Assembly: GCA_954871525.1 (NCBI GenBank)
Contig: OX940869.1
Coordinates: 16,148,001 to 16,212,000 of the forward strand
Reading direction: 5' to 3'
Length of the DNA: 64,000 nt
Source: Parietaria judaica
Taxonomy: Eukaryota; Streptophyta; Magnoliopsida; Rosales; Urticaceae
Below are positions 48,245 to 58,913 of this stretch, piece after piece; position 1 is the stretch's first letter; each line of letters begins with the position of its first letter. Made by a program: the position numbers and the translations under genes. The notes beneath the pieces are model-generated. The model saw nothing but the letters and a program-made list of their open reading frames with translations, made no database searches and had not been told where the DNA came from.

Positions 48245-48887
48245 CGATGGTCAAGGGAATGGCAGCGACCTGGGGCTGAAATATCGCAGTGAGGTGTCGC
48301 CGGAGTTCGCCGGAGAGTTTGCCGGCGGCTGGAGGGGCGACGGCGGTGAGCGGGGTGGCGCCGGCAGCATTAAGAAGGGAGTGGGCAGTGGCAAGGGAGG
48401 CGGCGGTAGAGCTGAGAAAGAAGAACGAGCGATAAAATTAGGGTTGGGTGGCAATTTGGCAGAAGTACCTAAAGCTGAAATAGTTTATTTGATGGCAAAA
48501 GTACCAGAAGCTGAAAAGAGTTCCATTTCTAAACAACCTAAGTCAGAGAGAGAATTTCGTAGTGGAGAGGTTGGGTACGAGTTTCGGCGAGCACGTACCG
48601 GCGTGGAGGGCCTAAGACGAGCAACGAATGAATATTACGAGAACGGTGAACGTCAAATTTGGGCATCATCGGAGCAAGTTGAGAGACGAGGTCACCGAAG
48701 CACTGAGAGAATGAGGTATGCACAAGAAAGTGTTTATGATCCAAATTCATGGAAAGACAGCCTCTACAGGGTTACACGGGATCCGTGGGGCATCGATGAT
48801 GATGAAACATTTCGAGCCCGTTGTATAGCGAAGGAGAGAGAAGAGTTTGAGAAACGTGCTCGAGGCTATATAAACGCGTGGGACTAG
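48132..48887 (+). CDS. Second open frame of internal 1, unrecognised
   Basis: A 251-codon frame that overlaps the end of the gag-like frame. It is Gly/Arg-rich in the middle and contains repeated (L/M)A-V-P-K/EAE peptides encoded by the GGCAAAAGTACC motif, and the C-terminal third (YAQESVYDPNSWKDSLYRV) is normal in composition. No family was recognised. Shortly after it comes a LEDKLKVEKG-like sequence that resembles the C-terminal end of gypsy polyproteins just before the polypurine tract. Confidence 0.4.
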   Translation: MEEERRQIRVVRSTMEARRWLEFTAFYTKKKRCLAVNSDGQGNGSDLGLKYRSEVSPEFAGEFAGGWRGDGGERGGAGSIKKGVGSGKGGGGRAEKEERAIKLGLGGNLAEVPKAEIVYLMAKVPEAEKSSISKQPKSEREFRSGEVGYEFRRARTGVEGLRRATNEYYENGERQIWASSEQVERRGHRSTERMRYAQESVYDPNSWKDSLYRVTRDPWGIDDDETFRARCIAKEREEFEKRARGYINAWD

Positions 48888-48929
48888 GATTGAGCTTGAG
48901 GACAAGCTCAAAGTGGAGAAGGGGAGTAA

Positions 48930-49266
48930 TGATACGGCCCCGGAGTTTAGGATCAAGTCGTTTATTTTATAAGAGTCGTTATTTATAATTTAGTTGAGTT
49001 AGTCGTATTAATTATGTCGTTATAATTATTTAAGTATGTCTTTTCATTTTAATTAGTTAAAGTTAATTATGTTTAGAGGTTTAATAATCGGGCCCGGTCC
49101 GGCCCATTAGGTTGTAATTCCATGCTCTATTTAAGAGAGCTTTGATGAATGAAAAAGGCAGCCAATAAAATTCAGAAACTTGATCTTTAAGAGATCGGGA
49201 TTTTGAGTGTTGGCCGAAATTCTCAATTTTCTAGTTTCGAGTTTATCGATCTTCGGGCACGTATCA
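48930..49266 (+). repeat. LTR2 (internal, diverged) of three-LTR element
   Basis: 337 bp, TGATACGGCCCC to CACGTATCA. It shares the GGGCCCGGTCCGGCCCATTAG block and the 3' third with LTR1 and LTR3 but differs extensively in its first half. Confidence 0.9.
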
Positions 49267-49289
49267 AATTGGTATCAGAGCCGCTCGAA

Positions 49290-50411
49290 ATGGGAAGTCT
49301 TTCGAAAAGTTTCATGGAGGAATTCTGAGAATTCGTGGCGGAACAAGAAGCCGCGACGCAGCGGTTAGAGGCGGCAATAGCAGCTCTGACGGGGACGATG
49401 GAAACCCTGACAACGGTGCAGGAGGTTGCGGTGGAGGAGGCCACGACGGAGGCTGATTTGGGGAAACCCGTGAAGATTGGCGCATCATCGGATCTGAAAG
49501 TTCCAGATCTGGTCACGGACGGCGGGAACACCGTGAAAGGAGTACTGCTGCTCCAGAGCAAGTTCGCCGGCGACGACGAAGGAGTGGTGGTGAGCAACGA
49601 AACGCACGGCGGAGCAACCGTGGGTCGCACAAACCCAGATCTGGAAAATATGAAACCAGATCGGGAGCTGCCACGCGCAAAGGAGGCCCTGGGTTGCGGG
49701 GGAGGCGCGCTCCTCGGCTAAGGAACTGACCGACGAGAGTGGCGCGTCGATGATGGCGTGGATTTCGGCGGAACTCGCGCACATAAGGGCTGTTTGGTTG
49801 TGAAAAGCGACCGTCAACGGAGTGGCCGCGACTCGGGGCTGAAACACCGCAATGATGTATCGGTGGAGGTCGCCGGAGAGTTCGCCGGCGACTGGATTGG
49901 CGGCGGGGGCAAGCGTAGTGGCGGTGGCCACAAGGAGAGTGATGGCAGAGGGAAGGGAGATGACGGCAGAGTTCGTCGAGGAGAAAGAGTGACAAAATTA
50001 GGGTTTGATGATATTGCGGCAAAAGTACTTAAAGCTGGACAAAAGAGTGTGTCTTTCAAAAACCCTAATTCAGAAAGTAGCAAGAAAAAGATAGGAGGCG
50101 GGCTAGTTGGCGTTGACGGTATTTTGGCAAAAGTACTTAAAATTGAAGAAGATTGGTTAGCGGCAAAAGTAACTAAAGAAGAATTGAGCCAAAAGGAAGT
50201 CGGAGGAGGTGGTGGCAACCCGCAAACAATCTGGAGCAGTGGTGGGTCAGAAGCTGGCCAAGGAGGCATTGTCGACTGGGGAGGAACGACGACGGCTGCG
50301 GGAAGAGGCTTGTCTATGGTGACTCGAACGAGCTACAAGATACCGTGGCAAAACCATTGTTTGTGGAGTCCCTTGGCGAACTCATTTCAGAGCGTCCTTT
50401 GTCGTGTTTGA
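49290..50411 (+). pseudogene. Internal region 2 of three-LTR element, broken gag-like frames
   Basis: Begins like internal 1 (MGSLSKSFMEEF) but hits TGA at once, then continues open in the same frame (49335-49721). A second frame (49758-50411) matches the second frame of internal 1 in its FAGEFAG region and carries four AKV-K-E type peptide repeats. No enzymatic domain. Confidence 0.55.
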
Positions 50412-50447
50412 GCTTGAGGACAAGCTCAAAGTGGAGAAGGGGAGTAA

Positions 50448-50803
50448 TGATACAGCCCCGGAATTTAGGATTAGTATCGTTTATTTAATTATCGTCATTT
50501 ATTTTATGTCGTCGTATTTAAATACGGTCTTAGGATATTTAAGTGAGTTTGTCGTTTTATTTTGTCGTTTAATTATTTAATTATGTTATTAGGTTAATTA
50601 ATTAAGTTAGAGGCTTTATTTAGTCGGGCCCGGTCCGGCCCATTAGGGTTGTAATTCGATGCTCTATTTAAGAGAGCTTTCATGAATGAAAAAGGTAGCC
50701 AAAAAAATTCAGAAACTTGATCTTTAAGAGATGGGGTTTTGAGTGTTGGCCGAAATTCTCTATAATCCCATTTCGAGTTTATCGATCTTTCAGGCACATA
50801 TCA
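50448..50803 (+). repeat. LTR3 of three-LTR element
   Basis: 356 bp and nearly identical to LTR1: the first 250 bp match without a difference, and I count five substitutions and one single-base indel in the remainder. Confidence 0.92.
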
Positions 50804-50808
50804 CAAAG

Positions 50809-52204
50809 ATAGGAATATCTCACTCTATTACCCTTTTAATCTGTTTCTTACATAAATAAAATTCTGTATCACAAAAGATACAGTTTTTTTACAGAGTTCC
50901 AAGTGGACTGAAGATAAAAGTACTTGCTTCAGTTAATCCTTTATTCATAAAGTTGAGGCAATAAAATATCAATATTTGGAGTTTTGGAATGTCAATTCGT
51001 GTATCATGATGTTATGTATGTTGGGTTTTTCGAGGTATTCTCATGTCCGAAAGCAAAAATTAATTGATCTAGTTAAAATCGACAAAATATAAATATAACT
51101 GGTTCTGATTCTCTTGAAGAAAACAACTTGCCACAAAATTTGGGTTCTCTAACGCTTCGTTGGAAACTACTCCTCTCCTTCGTTTGACTTGGCTGAACTC
51201 GTGATCACAACTCGGGACCGATGAAGGCTCGAGTCTATATCTCGTCCACCATGTCACTTCGGGAACACTCGTTTGATGGTAGCTCGGAAATCATGTAACC
51301 GGACTACTAGATCCTCACTGGTGATTAGATGGTGGCTCTCGACTTGCTTCGGTATTGAGAAATTCGAGGCTAGGTTCAATTTTCTCTCTAGGGTTTTGTG
51401 TTTATGATTGCTTAATGAAGTATTGATTAACACCTAATGGTGAACAAAATAAAAATAAAAATAGAAAAATATTAATCTGAAAACCGGATATACCGATATC
51501 GTATATGCCGAATACCAAATTTGAACGGTTAAAACTGAATGTACTGAATAAAAATCAAAGACCTATATATCATTCCGTTGCGATATTCAGTTATTATAAA
51601 ATAAACCAAACCGAAAACCGAATTTGCCTCATATGATTATATTTTATATTGTACTATGTATTGATCTATACTTATATAATACTTATTGAGTTTATTAGTC
51701 TCAAGTTTATATTTATCATCATTTTCATTCTTGAAGATTATGTTATTAGAATTTTATAATATATATCGATTAATGTTTTTGCTCGATTTTTTGTCTTATT
51801 CTTTGAAGTGGTATATTAGTTTAAAATACCAATATTACTGCAACCGAGTACCGAATATATTGTAAATCCATTTTTTATCTTTTTAAATAGTGTATTCGAT
51901 TTTCTTTATAAAAATACCAAAATATGGTAGCCGGTCTATTAATTAGAAAAACCACATTGAATATCCGATTTTTCACCCATATACATAGAGTTAATGTTAT
52001 GACATAATGGGTTTTAACAATTAATTAAGCGACTCCATTAGGTCATATTAACCGTATTACTATTTAATTCGCCAAATTAACTAAATAATAGTCATATTAG
52101 CATAATGGGCCAATGTGGGCCCGGTCCTTTAGCTCAATGGGCCCGTGTGAGCCCGATCCTTTAGTTTTGTGTAAAAACATCCCAAGTTTTGCAACCAATG
52201 TGAA

Positions 52205-52248
<44 letters not shown>

Positions 52249-52625
52249 TTTCATCTGTTCTCTTCTTAGTTTCCTCTCGCTTCGCATTTATTATATATGA
52301 TAGATACTATTAGTTGTGACTTGTGAACTTGTGATGTTTCGTAAATAATGTTTTAATTTTAAATTGAATCAAATTGTTATGCACATAATTTAGTGTTGGT
52401 AGCCTAATTTGAGCTTATTACTAAAAAAAATATCTAGCTTTAACCAAAAAGGAAAATGAATTAAAACACTTAAAGTTAGAATACCACATTTCCTCTCATA
52501 ATTAAATTTCCTTTTTCTTTCATCTCCTATAGAAAAACATAAATTTCCCCACAATAACCAATCCCTTTTATAAATCAAATGAACAAACGAAAACCGTAAA
52601 AAAAAAGAATCCCCGTTTTCGTGTC
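50809..52625. other. Interval between trehalase/retrotransposon and the hydrolase gene
   Basis: No supported gene. It contains AT-rich DNA, a stretch of CCGAAAACCGAAT-like low complexity (51475-51970), and a TA microsatellite (52209-52245). The original 3' UTR and polyadenylation signals of trehalase are expected just after 50804, if they are still used. Confidence 0.5.
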
Positions 52626-54970
52626 TCACCCAGCGGTAGCTGTCGGCTTGAAACAATCGATATTGCATAACCCGACCGATCTCACCATGTCCCCGAACCT
52701 GCAACACAATCCCATTTCATCATATATTATAAACACAAAACCGGGTTTAAGACTTGCATTTATTATTTCAAAACGGGGTTTAAAACCCGATCCAGTTTTC
52801 AAATGTTGAAAATCGGAACTGAGTTATGACTTTCCCGATCCCGGGAATCCGGATCAAGAAAACCAGTTTCAGACCCGATTTGACCCCTACTAACCGGTCA
52901 ATGCTGTTCCTCGCTTTCTCTGGCTGCTCCGAGCTATTGTTTAACTTCTCCCATCTGTCAACGCTCTTCCTGGATCTCTCTCTCTTGTCTATGCTGGTTC
53001 TCTGCTTATCTCTCCGATCTGCGCTGATCCGAGGATTATCTCTCAGATTATCGAGGCTCTGAAGAGACAATTCGCGGCGATCAGTGCTGGTTCGGGATCT
53101 CTCACGGCAATCGGTACTGTTCCTGGGAAGACTATCTGTTTGTTCGGAGATTCTAGCCGATCCGTTTCTGGAATTCGGGGATTTTTCGATGGCTAATATG
53201 AACTTCTTGAGGTGTCGTATGTACTGTGGGTAAAGCTCCAAGTCGCAGTGGTTTCCTCCTTTGACCCAGAGCGGCTCGTACTTCTCCTTGCAGAGTTCCC
53301 ACAGTTTCTTACCGTGGGACCAGTCAACCACGTCATCGGAAGTGCCCTGTGACGCCAAACACAGGATAATATGATGGTATTAGGGTTGTTAATTATAGCA
53401 GTTTCAATGAAAAGATTGTAAGAACTCAGAGAAGTAAGATATTATAACCGCTGTTGCTCTCGATTCAAATAAACTGTGTAAGAGATCCCTGTAATTATCG
53501 GGATTTGTCCCATGTTCAAACATTATTGAACTCAATATTAGTTCAATATTGCTGAAAGAAGGACAAATCCCCGGTGATTGCTAGACTGCTCGAGTGTTAA
53601 GAGATTTTGAGCTGCTCGATATTTACTCAATTTTTCCGACGGATCACTCAGATTCAAATGCCTACCGTAGCAAGATATTTTGATGTCTCTTCAACAAATT
53701 AAGCCGCACAAAAGTACTTTCGGAGACAGGAAACTCACATGGATCACAAGAACGGGGCAACTAACAAAGGGTATTTTGTCAATGTTCTGCGTCGAAACAA
53801 GCGAAACTACCATCAGCAAAATCTTCATACAAACATAACGAAGTTCAATGTTGTTATGCTCCAGAATTTAACGAGCAAGACCTTGTAAATGTCAAACCAA
53901 TACGTCCGTTTCACGGGATACATGACTCTGAGGCCAGACAAAATAGGGCTATGGAGAACAACGGCTCTCAATCTCGGCAACCTAGTCGCCAAATCGAGAG
54001 TAGGCCCACTGCCGACGGATTGCCCGTATAAGATCACATCCTCTTCTTTCACGCCGTACTTCTCGACAAGACACCTATACGCAGCTTCAATGTCGGCGTA
54101 AGTGTTCTGCTCACTCGGCTGTGAATACGTTACAAAAAAATCGCATTTAAATCGAAATTAAGCAATATTTCAAAGATTGGAGACGAACACTCGGCATTTC
54201 ACTCGCCGATTGCTGAATCGCGAGCTTCTGTACAAACTTATGTAAATATATAATACTTCGCAATATATCTCAAGAGATGAAAAATTGGGCTCGGCGGAAC
54301 TCCGGTTTCGAGAACCGATTCCGGGTCGTCACTTTCCAGATTCGACCCCGTACTCAAGCTCGTTTAAGGACTTTTATACCCTTCTTAAACTGGAAAATCA
54401 AGAGACCAAGAACAGAGTATTTCTAATTTGGGATCAGAGAAAGTGAATCGGAAAGCTCAAAGAAACAGATCAGAACGCAAGAACATGGAAGCGAAGGTCA
54501 TGGGTTTTGCTTGATTATCTCTCCCATGTCTGAATCCAAATGACGTACCTTCCCTGTCGATTGTCCGTACCCAGAGTAATCGTAACTGCAAAAAAAAAAA
54601 AAATCCATTTCAGTTCAGACAAACACCAAACTGGTTCGAATCGCGAAAGGTCGAGGAATTACGCGAGCAAGTTGACGCGGAGGTGAGCACTGAGCTCGGT
54701 GAAGAGGTCGAGCATCTGGCCGAGATCCGCGGCGTTGCCGTGCGAGTAGAGGAGCGTGAGCGCCGCGGCGGGGTTCCTCACGAACACGGCGACGACGTCG
54801 TTGCCTCTCTTCGTCGGGAGCCTCAGGACGTCGACGTTGTCCTTCGCGGCCACTCCGGTCATGGACACGGCCGCGGCCTTCCCGCCGCCGCCGCGCTCCA
54901 GGCCATACGACGGCGGGCTCGGCGGGAAGAAGGCGAACTTGGCCGCCATGGATGACGTCACCGCGCCCAT
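52626..54970 (-). CDS. Alpha/beta hydrolase, ABHD17-like, 6 exons, complete
   Basis: Serine hydrolase of the alpha/beta fold. Animal relatives (ABHD17) are depalmitoylases; the plant substrate is not established here. Exons: 54663-54970, 54549-54585, 53882-54118, 53739-53786, 52895-53346, 52626-52698, giving 1,155 nt or 384 residues with consistent phase. Start [20 protein letters not shown] at 54970 is the family's usual beginning, and the Gly-2 could be N-myristoylated (inference). The oxyanion-side [14 protein letters not shown], nucleophile elbow GQSVGSG (Ser), GTSDDVVDW (Asp) and GGNHCDLE (His) complete the catalytic triad. The C-terminal exon encodes about seven imperfect 12-14-residue Ser/Arg-rich repeats ([30 protein letters not shown]) and ends FKPTATAG. 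The gene converges on trehalase. Confidence 0.94.
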
Positions 54971-55582
54971 CCTCCGATCATCCGCGGGCGAGCTAGGGTT
55001 TGGGGAGCGTCTCCGACGGAGGAGATTCCGGCGAGTGGGGAGGGAGGGAAGGAGCACGTGCGGAACGAGGGAGTGAAGAAGGAGTAGGAGGAGGGAATGA
55101 TTGGGTGAGGACGAGGCTATGATACGACAATAAGTACAGGTGCTGTGGTGGGCCGCCACGTGTTCTCTTAGGGCAATCCCCTGATTTCATCATCATCATC
55201 ATCTCCTTTTGCCAGCTTTCTTTCACTGTCTGGATTCTAATTACATATTTATTTATTTATTAATTGACATAATATGACACTTTGACTTCATAACTGTAAG
55301 GCATATTAGCGGCAAAAATATTTATTTTTTTAACTAAAAACTAGGGACGGAAAAAAAGTTTCCACATTCTAATAATACAACTATAGTTACAATTTTACCA
55401 GCTATTTTGTTAACATGCAGCGTGCTATTATTAGAATTTTACAATTTTGTTTAGCAAAAAATTACTCGTGCACTTGAAAATCCAAATTATAATAATGCTA
55501 TGAAATCGATATATACAGTACAAGTACGTAGCTTTATAGTATCCAAAAATCATAAAATAGTGTTGAGTTTCATTCGGTTCAT
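54971..55582. promoter_or_regulatory. 5' flank of the hydrolase gene, up to gypsy element 2
   Basis: Contains the presumed 5' UTR and promoter (pyrimidine-rich on the gene strand near the start). The gypsy insertion begins about 610 bp upstream of the start codon. No clear core promoter motif was identified. Confidence 0.4.
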
Positions 55583-56362
55583 TGTTAAGGTCGGATTTGG
55601 TCAAATCCACTCTCAACACAACTCGTGTCGTTTTGTCCATAAACGACATAAGTAAAGGCGAGGAAGTTCATCGCCCGAGGGGCGAACAAGCGTATCCCCG
55701 AGGAGGATTATCTCCTAGGGGGTTTTAACCACGAGGAGGTATGGCCAATGCAAAAGGCAGTCTGCGATAAAGTGTCCCATCACGCTCGACGAGAGGTTTC
55801 TTCATGATGGTTTATGCAAAGCCGAATGACGGCTGACGAGATGTGCAATTAATGAAGCCGACCTACTCACTCGATGAGAGGCATCAGCGACGAGGCTTGC
55901 AGGACCGAATGACGGCTGACGAGATGTGCATTTAATGAAGCTCACCTACCCATAATGACAGTCTGCTAGGAAGCGACATAAAGCAGGGATTAACCATGCT
56001 TCCCTCAAATCAATCTGGGAAGCGAATGATTAAAGAGGGAAAAATACGGGAAAGATGCGAGGGGGACATAATGTAAACTCTATAAAAGGCAAGAGAAGCC
56101 TCATTTGTAAAAGGTCGGTCAGATTGGGAGAAATAGAGAAAAAGCCCAGGAGAAAGAGAGAGAGATACCCTGTAATAGAAAGGCTAAAGCAAAGAGAAAT
56201 CTTGGTACATGATCATTCATCTGTCCAGCTATTCAACGAAAGAAAACCGAGCTCATATCGGAAAATATAATAAAACAGAGATATTCACTGATTATTGTTA
56301 TTAATTTGTTGTTTGTGATTATTTCTGTGACTGGAAAAGGGCGGTGAAAATCGCCCTATACA
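55583..56362 (+). repeat. 5' LTR of gypsy element 2
   Basis: 780 bp, TGTTAAGGTCGG to CCCTATACA, with a TATA box TATAAAAGG at 56081. A block of about 75 bp containing GAATGACGGCTGACGAGATG is repeated within it (around 55830 and 55908). Confidence 0.93.
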
Positions 56363-56385
56363 GTTTGGCGCCCACCGTGGGGCTT
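56363..56385 (+). promoter_or_regulatory. Primer-binding site of gypsy element 2
   Basis: GTTTGGCGCCCACCGTGGGG directly after the 5' LTR. Confidence 0.78.
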
Positions 56386-56427
56386 TGTTTTCTTTCTAAC
56401 TCATAGCCAGGAATTTGAAGGAGCGAG

Positions 56428-58907
56428 ATGTCGTCGAGCGACACCATCATCAGTTTAGAAGGGGACGAAGTCCCAGCCATGGAGAGACTCCAGCGGTAGT
56501 TGGCCGAAGCCAACGCGAGAGTGATGGAGGTAACAAGGGTGGCCGAGGAGGCGGCCAGGAAGGCGGAAGAGCAGGAGGAGCGGAACGGACGACTTACTGC
56601 CCTTCTGGAGCGCGCGAGTCAAAGAAGGGAAGGCCCGGAGAGCACAATCGCGGGATCTTCAGCCCGGGGAGAGGGTGGAATTATAGCCGACGGAGAGCAA
56701 GGTAACCTAACGCCTCAAGCATCGCCGATCAATAGGGATCTTTTCAACGCCGCCGGCATGACACCGGTGAATACGACGAACCCGCCGGGAGGCTTGGCAA
56801 CCACCATAGCAGAGACAATCCAGGAGGAGGTCCGGAGAGCGATGAGGGAAATATCCTCAAGCATGGAGGCAAAGATGGGGCACGTGGCCTCACAGGTACA
56901 TAAGGCCACGAGCGCGGCGCCCGAAATCGACAAGTTGGTCAGGGAGGCCAGAGTGACTCCTTTCTCGGCAAAAATCCGCAGCGTGGAGCTAGGAGAATTG
57001 CCAAAGGTCAGGCTCTCGCAGTACAGAGGGATCTCAGATCCAAACACCCACGTGAAGTCATTCCGGATCGCTACGGAGCGTATAGGCGGCGAGGAGGCGA
57101 AGCTAAAAGCTATCATGTGCCATCTCTTCGTCGAAAGCTTGCAAGGCCCGGCGAGCGACTGGTTCACAAAGCTACCATCGCAATCCATCGGTGACTCCGA
57201 TGAGCTCGTCGCGTGCTTTTTGTGGCACTACTCAATGTACGTGCAGAGCGAGGCGACCGTCACGACCCTGTGGAACCTCTCACAAGGACGAGAAGAAACT
57301 CTCCGACAGTACGTCAGGAAATTCAAGGACGTCATGGTCATAATCCAGGGGCTCGATAACGTCGTCGCCATCCAGGCACTGAAGCATGGACTGTGGTATT
57401 TGGCTCCTTTCCGCGAGGAGTTGATAAAAATGCGCCCGTCGACGATCGAGAACGCACTCCACAGGGCGACGCTCTTCATGGAAATAGAGGAAGAGACTCT
57501 AGCTCAAAAGAAGATCCAGGAAGGTGGAAGCAAGGGAAAGCAGCACGGAGAAAGGGATAACGGGGACGGAGGAGATGCCCCGTCGTCCAGAGCGAGGAAG
57601 GGAGAAGAAGATCAAAGAAATTCCAGCGAGCAACGAGTTCGGGAACTTCCGAGGCAAGAAGTCTATCAGATAGACGAGAACAAGGACCGCGATTATAATC
57701 GGGGAAACCAGCACCGAGGAAGATCATCCGAAGACCGAGGAGGATTCTCGGAGGACCGAGGAAGATTCTCCGAAGACCGAGGAAGAATCTCGGGGGACCG
57801 AGGAGGGTTCTCGGAGGACCGAGGAGGATATCCCGGGAACCGGGAGGGTTCTCGGAGGACCGAGGAAGATTCTCCGAGGACCGAGGAGGATACCCCGGGA
57901 ACCGAGGAGGATTCTTCGGAAGCCGAGGGGGCTTCTCGGGAGGCCAGGGAGGCTTCGGGAGGAAGTCTTGGCCGAAGGATATGAGTAAGTTCTGCACTTA
58001 CCACAACTATAACGGCCATGCCACTGAGGATTGCGCCATGCTGAAGAAGGAGCTCCATAGAAGATACGCGCGGGGGGAGATCAAAGACCTCACGTACAAA
58101 CCTTCCGTGCCTTGGAATAACGATAATAGGGCATGGCAGAGCCGGCAAGAAGGACCGGCACACAGCGAGGGAAACGATCGGGACGGAGCAAAGAGAAATC
58201 TGGCGATCGAGCCGCCGCTGGCAAGGCACGTCGAGGGAGAACGACCAGCCTCAAGAACGAGAATTGAAGTGATCATGGGCGGATCGCGGTTCTGCGAAGA
58301 TTCGGTCAACAGCATCAAAGCTTATCAGCGAAGGGGGAAGGAGCACGGCCAAGGAGACGTGACGATGGGCGCCACTGGCGCGAGGATAGAGTTTGTGGAG
58401 AACGAAGACTGTGCCGATATGCACGACGACGCTCTAATCCTCGAACTCAACATCGGTGGTTGCGAGGTTTGCCGCATCCTCGTTGACAACGGAAGCTCGG
58501 TCGACGTCATTTTCTACGAGTGCTTAATGAAGATGGGTATCGAGGGACTCGCGATCGGGGGACGCCCTCGCAAGGTGTCAGGTTTCAATGGGGACATCGC
58601 CGTCTCGATGGGGACAGTCCACCTCCCGGTCTGCGCGGGGAATGTCAACCGAATGACGGAGTTTATTGTGCTAAATGTACCGTCACATTTTAACGTTATC
58701 CTTGGGAGACCTTGGATCCACTCCATGAGAGCCGTGCCATCAACGTACCATCAAAGCATAAAATTCCCGGGGAAAAGGGAAGGGGAAATTGAGGAAGTCA
58801 AAGGGAGCAGGGACGCGTACCGAATATGCTACATGATGCACCACAAATCGATGGCTGCCGAGAAGGGAATCAAGCAGACAGAGAAAGGTGAACCGGCCGG
58901 TTTATAG
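56428..58907 (+). pseudogene. gag-pro: Gypsy element 2 gag - protease
   Basis: Starts ATG at 56428 (MSSSDTIISLEG). A TAG replaces the Gln codon at 56497-56499 (codon 24; copy 1 has Gln). The gag core is otherwise open (GPASDWFTKLPSQSI, SQGREETLRQYV). The C-terminal DRG(G/R)FS repeats (57710-57935) contain a 1-nt loss near 57850, after which gag would run out of frame to a TGA at 57982. Restoring register leads in frame to CTYHNYNGHATEDC and the aspartic protease (LVDNGSSVDVIF, 58480-58520). The protease frame ends GEPAGL-UAG at 58905-58907, exactly as in copy 1. Confidence 0.88.
57710..57940 (+). repeat. Coding minisatellite for DRG(G/R)FS repeats in gag
   Basis: About nine tandem copies of a 24-27-bp unit (GGAGGACCGAGGAGGATTC-like) that encode an Arg/Gly-rich tail. 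The homologous array in copy 1 lies at about 27820-28080 (minus). Confidence 0.85.
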
Positions 58908-58913
58908 CAACTA
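58905..58913 (+). promoter_or_regulatory. Putative leaky stop codon, UAG-CAA-CUA (gypsy copy 2)
   Basis: TAG followed by CAACTA fits the CARYYA readthrough context. The downstream pol region is in the same frame; for example the codon at 59190 lies exactly 95 codons after the UAG. The same stop, with CAATTA, is at 26861-26869 in copy 1. Confidence 0.65.

Larger units (their letters stand above)
47166..50803 (+). mobile_element. Non-autonomous retrotransposon with three LTRs (tandem dimer)
   Basis: Structure is LTR1 (47166-47522), internal 1, LTR2 (48930-49266), internal 2, LTR3 (50448-50803). The whole is bounded by a perfect 5-bp duplication CAAAG (47161-47165 and 50804-50808). Each LTR runs TGATAC...TATCA. 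After LTR1 and LTR2 there is a TTGGTATCAGAGCCGC primer-binding site (initiator-Met type), and before LTR2 and LTR3 a GGAGAAGGGGAGTAA purine tract. LTR1 and LTR3 differ at only about six positions; LTR2 is far more diverged. No RT, RNase H or integrase is present, so mobility must depend on another element. Confidence 0.92.

Noticed and set aside
51069..51257. 62-codon minus-strand frame
   Set aside because: No recognisable domain and no splice context to extend it.
54683..55076. Plus-strand frames of about 90-106 codons
   Set aside because: Shadows of exon 1 and the 5' flank of the hydrolase gene on the opposite strand.
57982..57984. ATGA overlap between gag stop and protease start as a re-initiation signal in gypsy copy 2
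   Set aside because: In copy 1 gag and protease are one frame (same register across 28001-28003). The overlap in copy 2 results from a private 1-nt loss in the DRG repeats.
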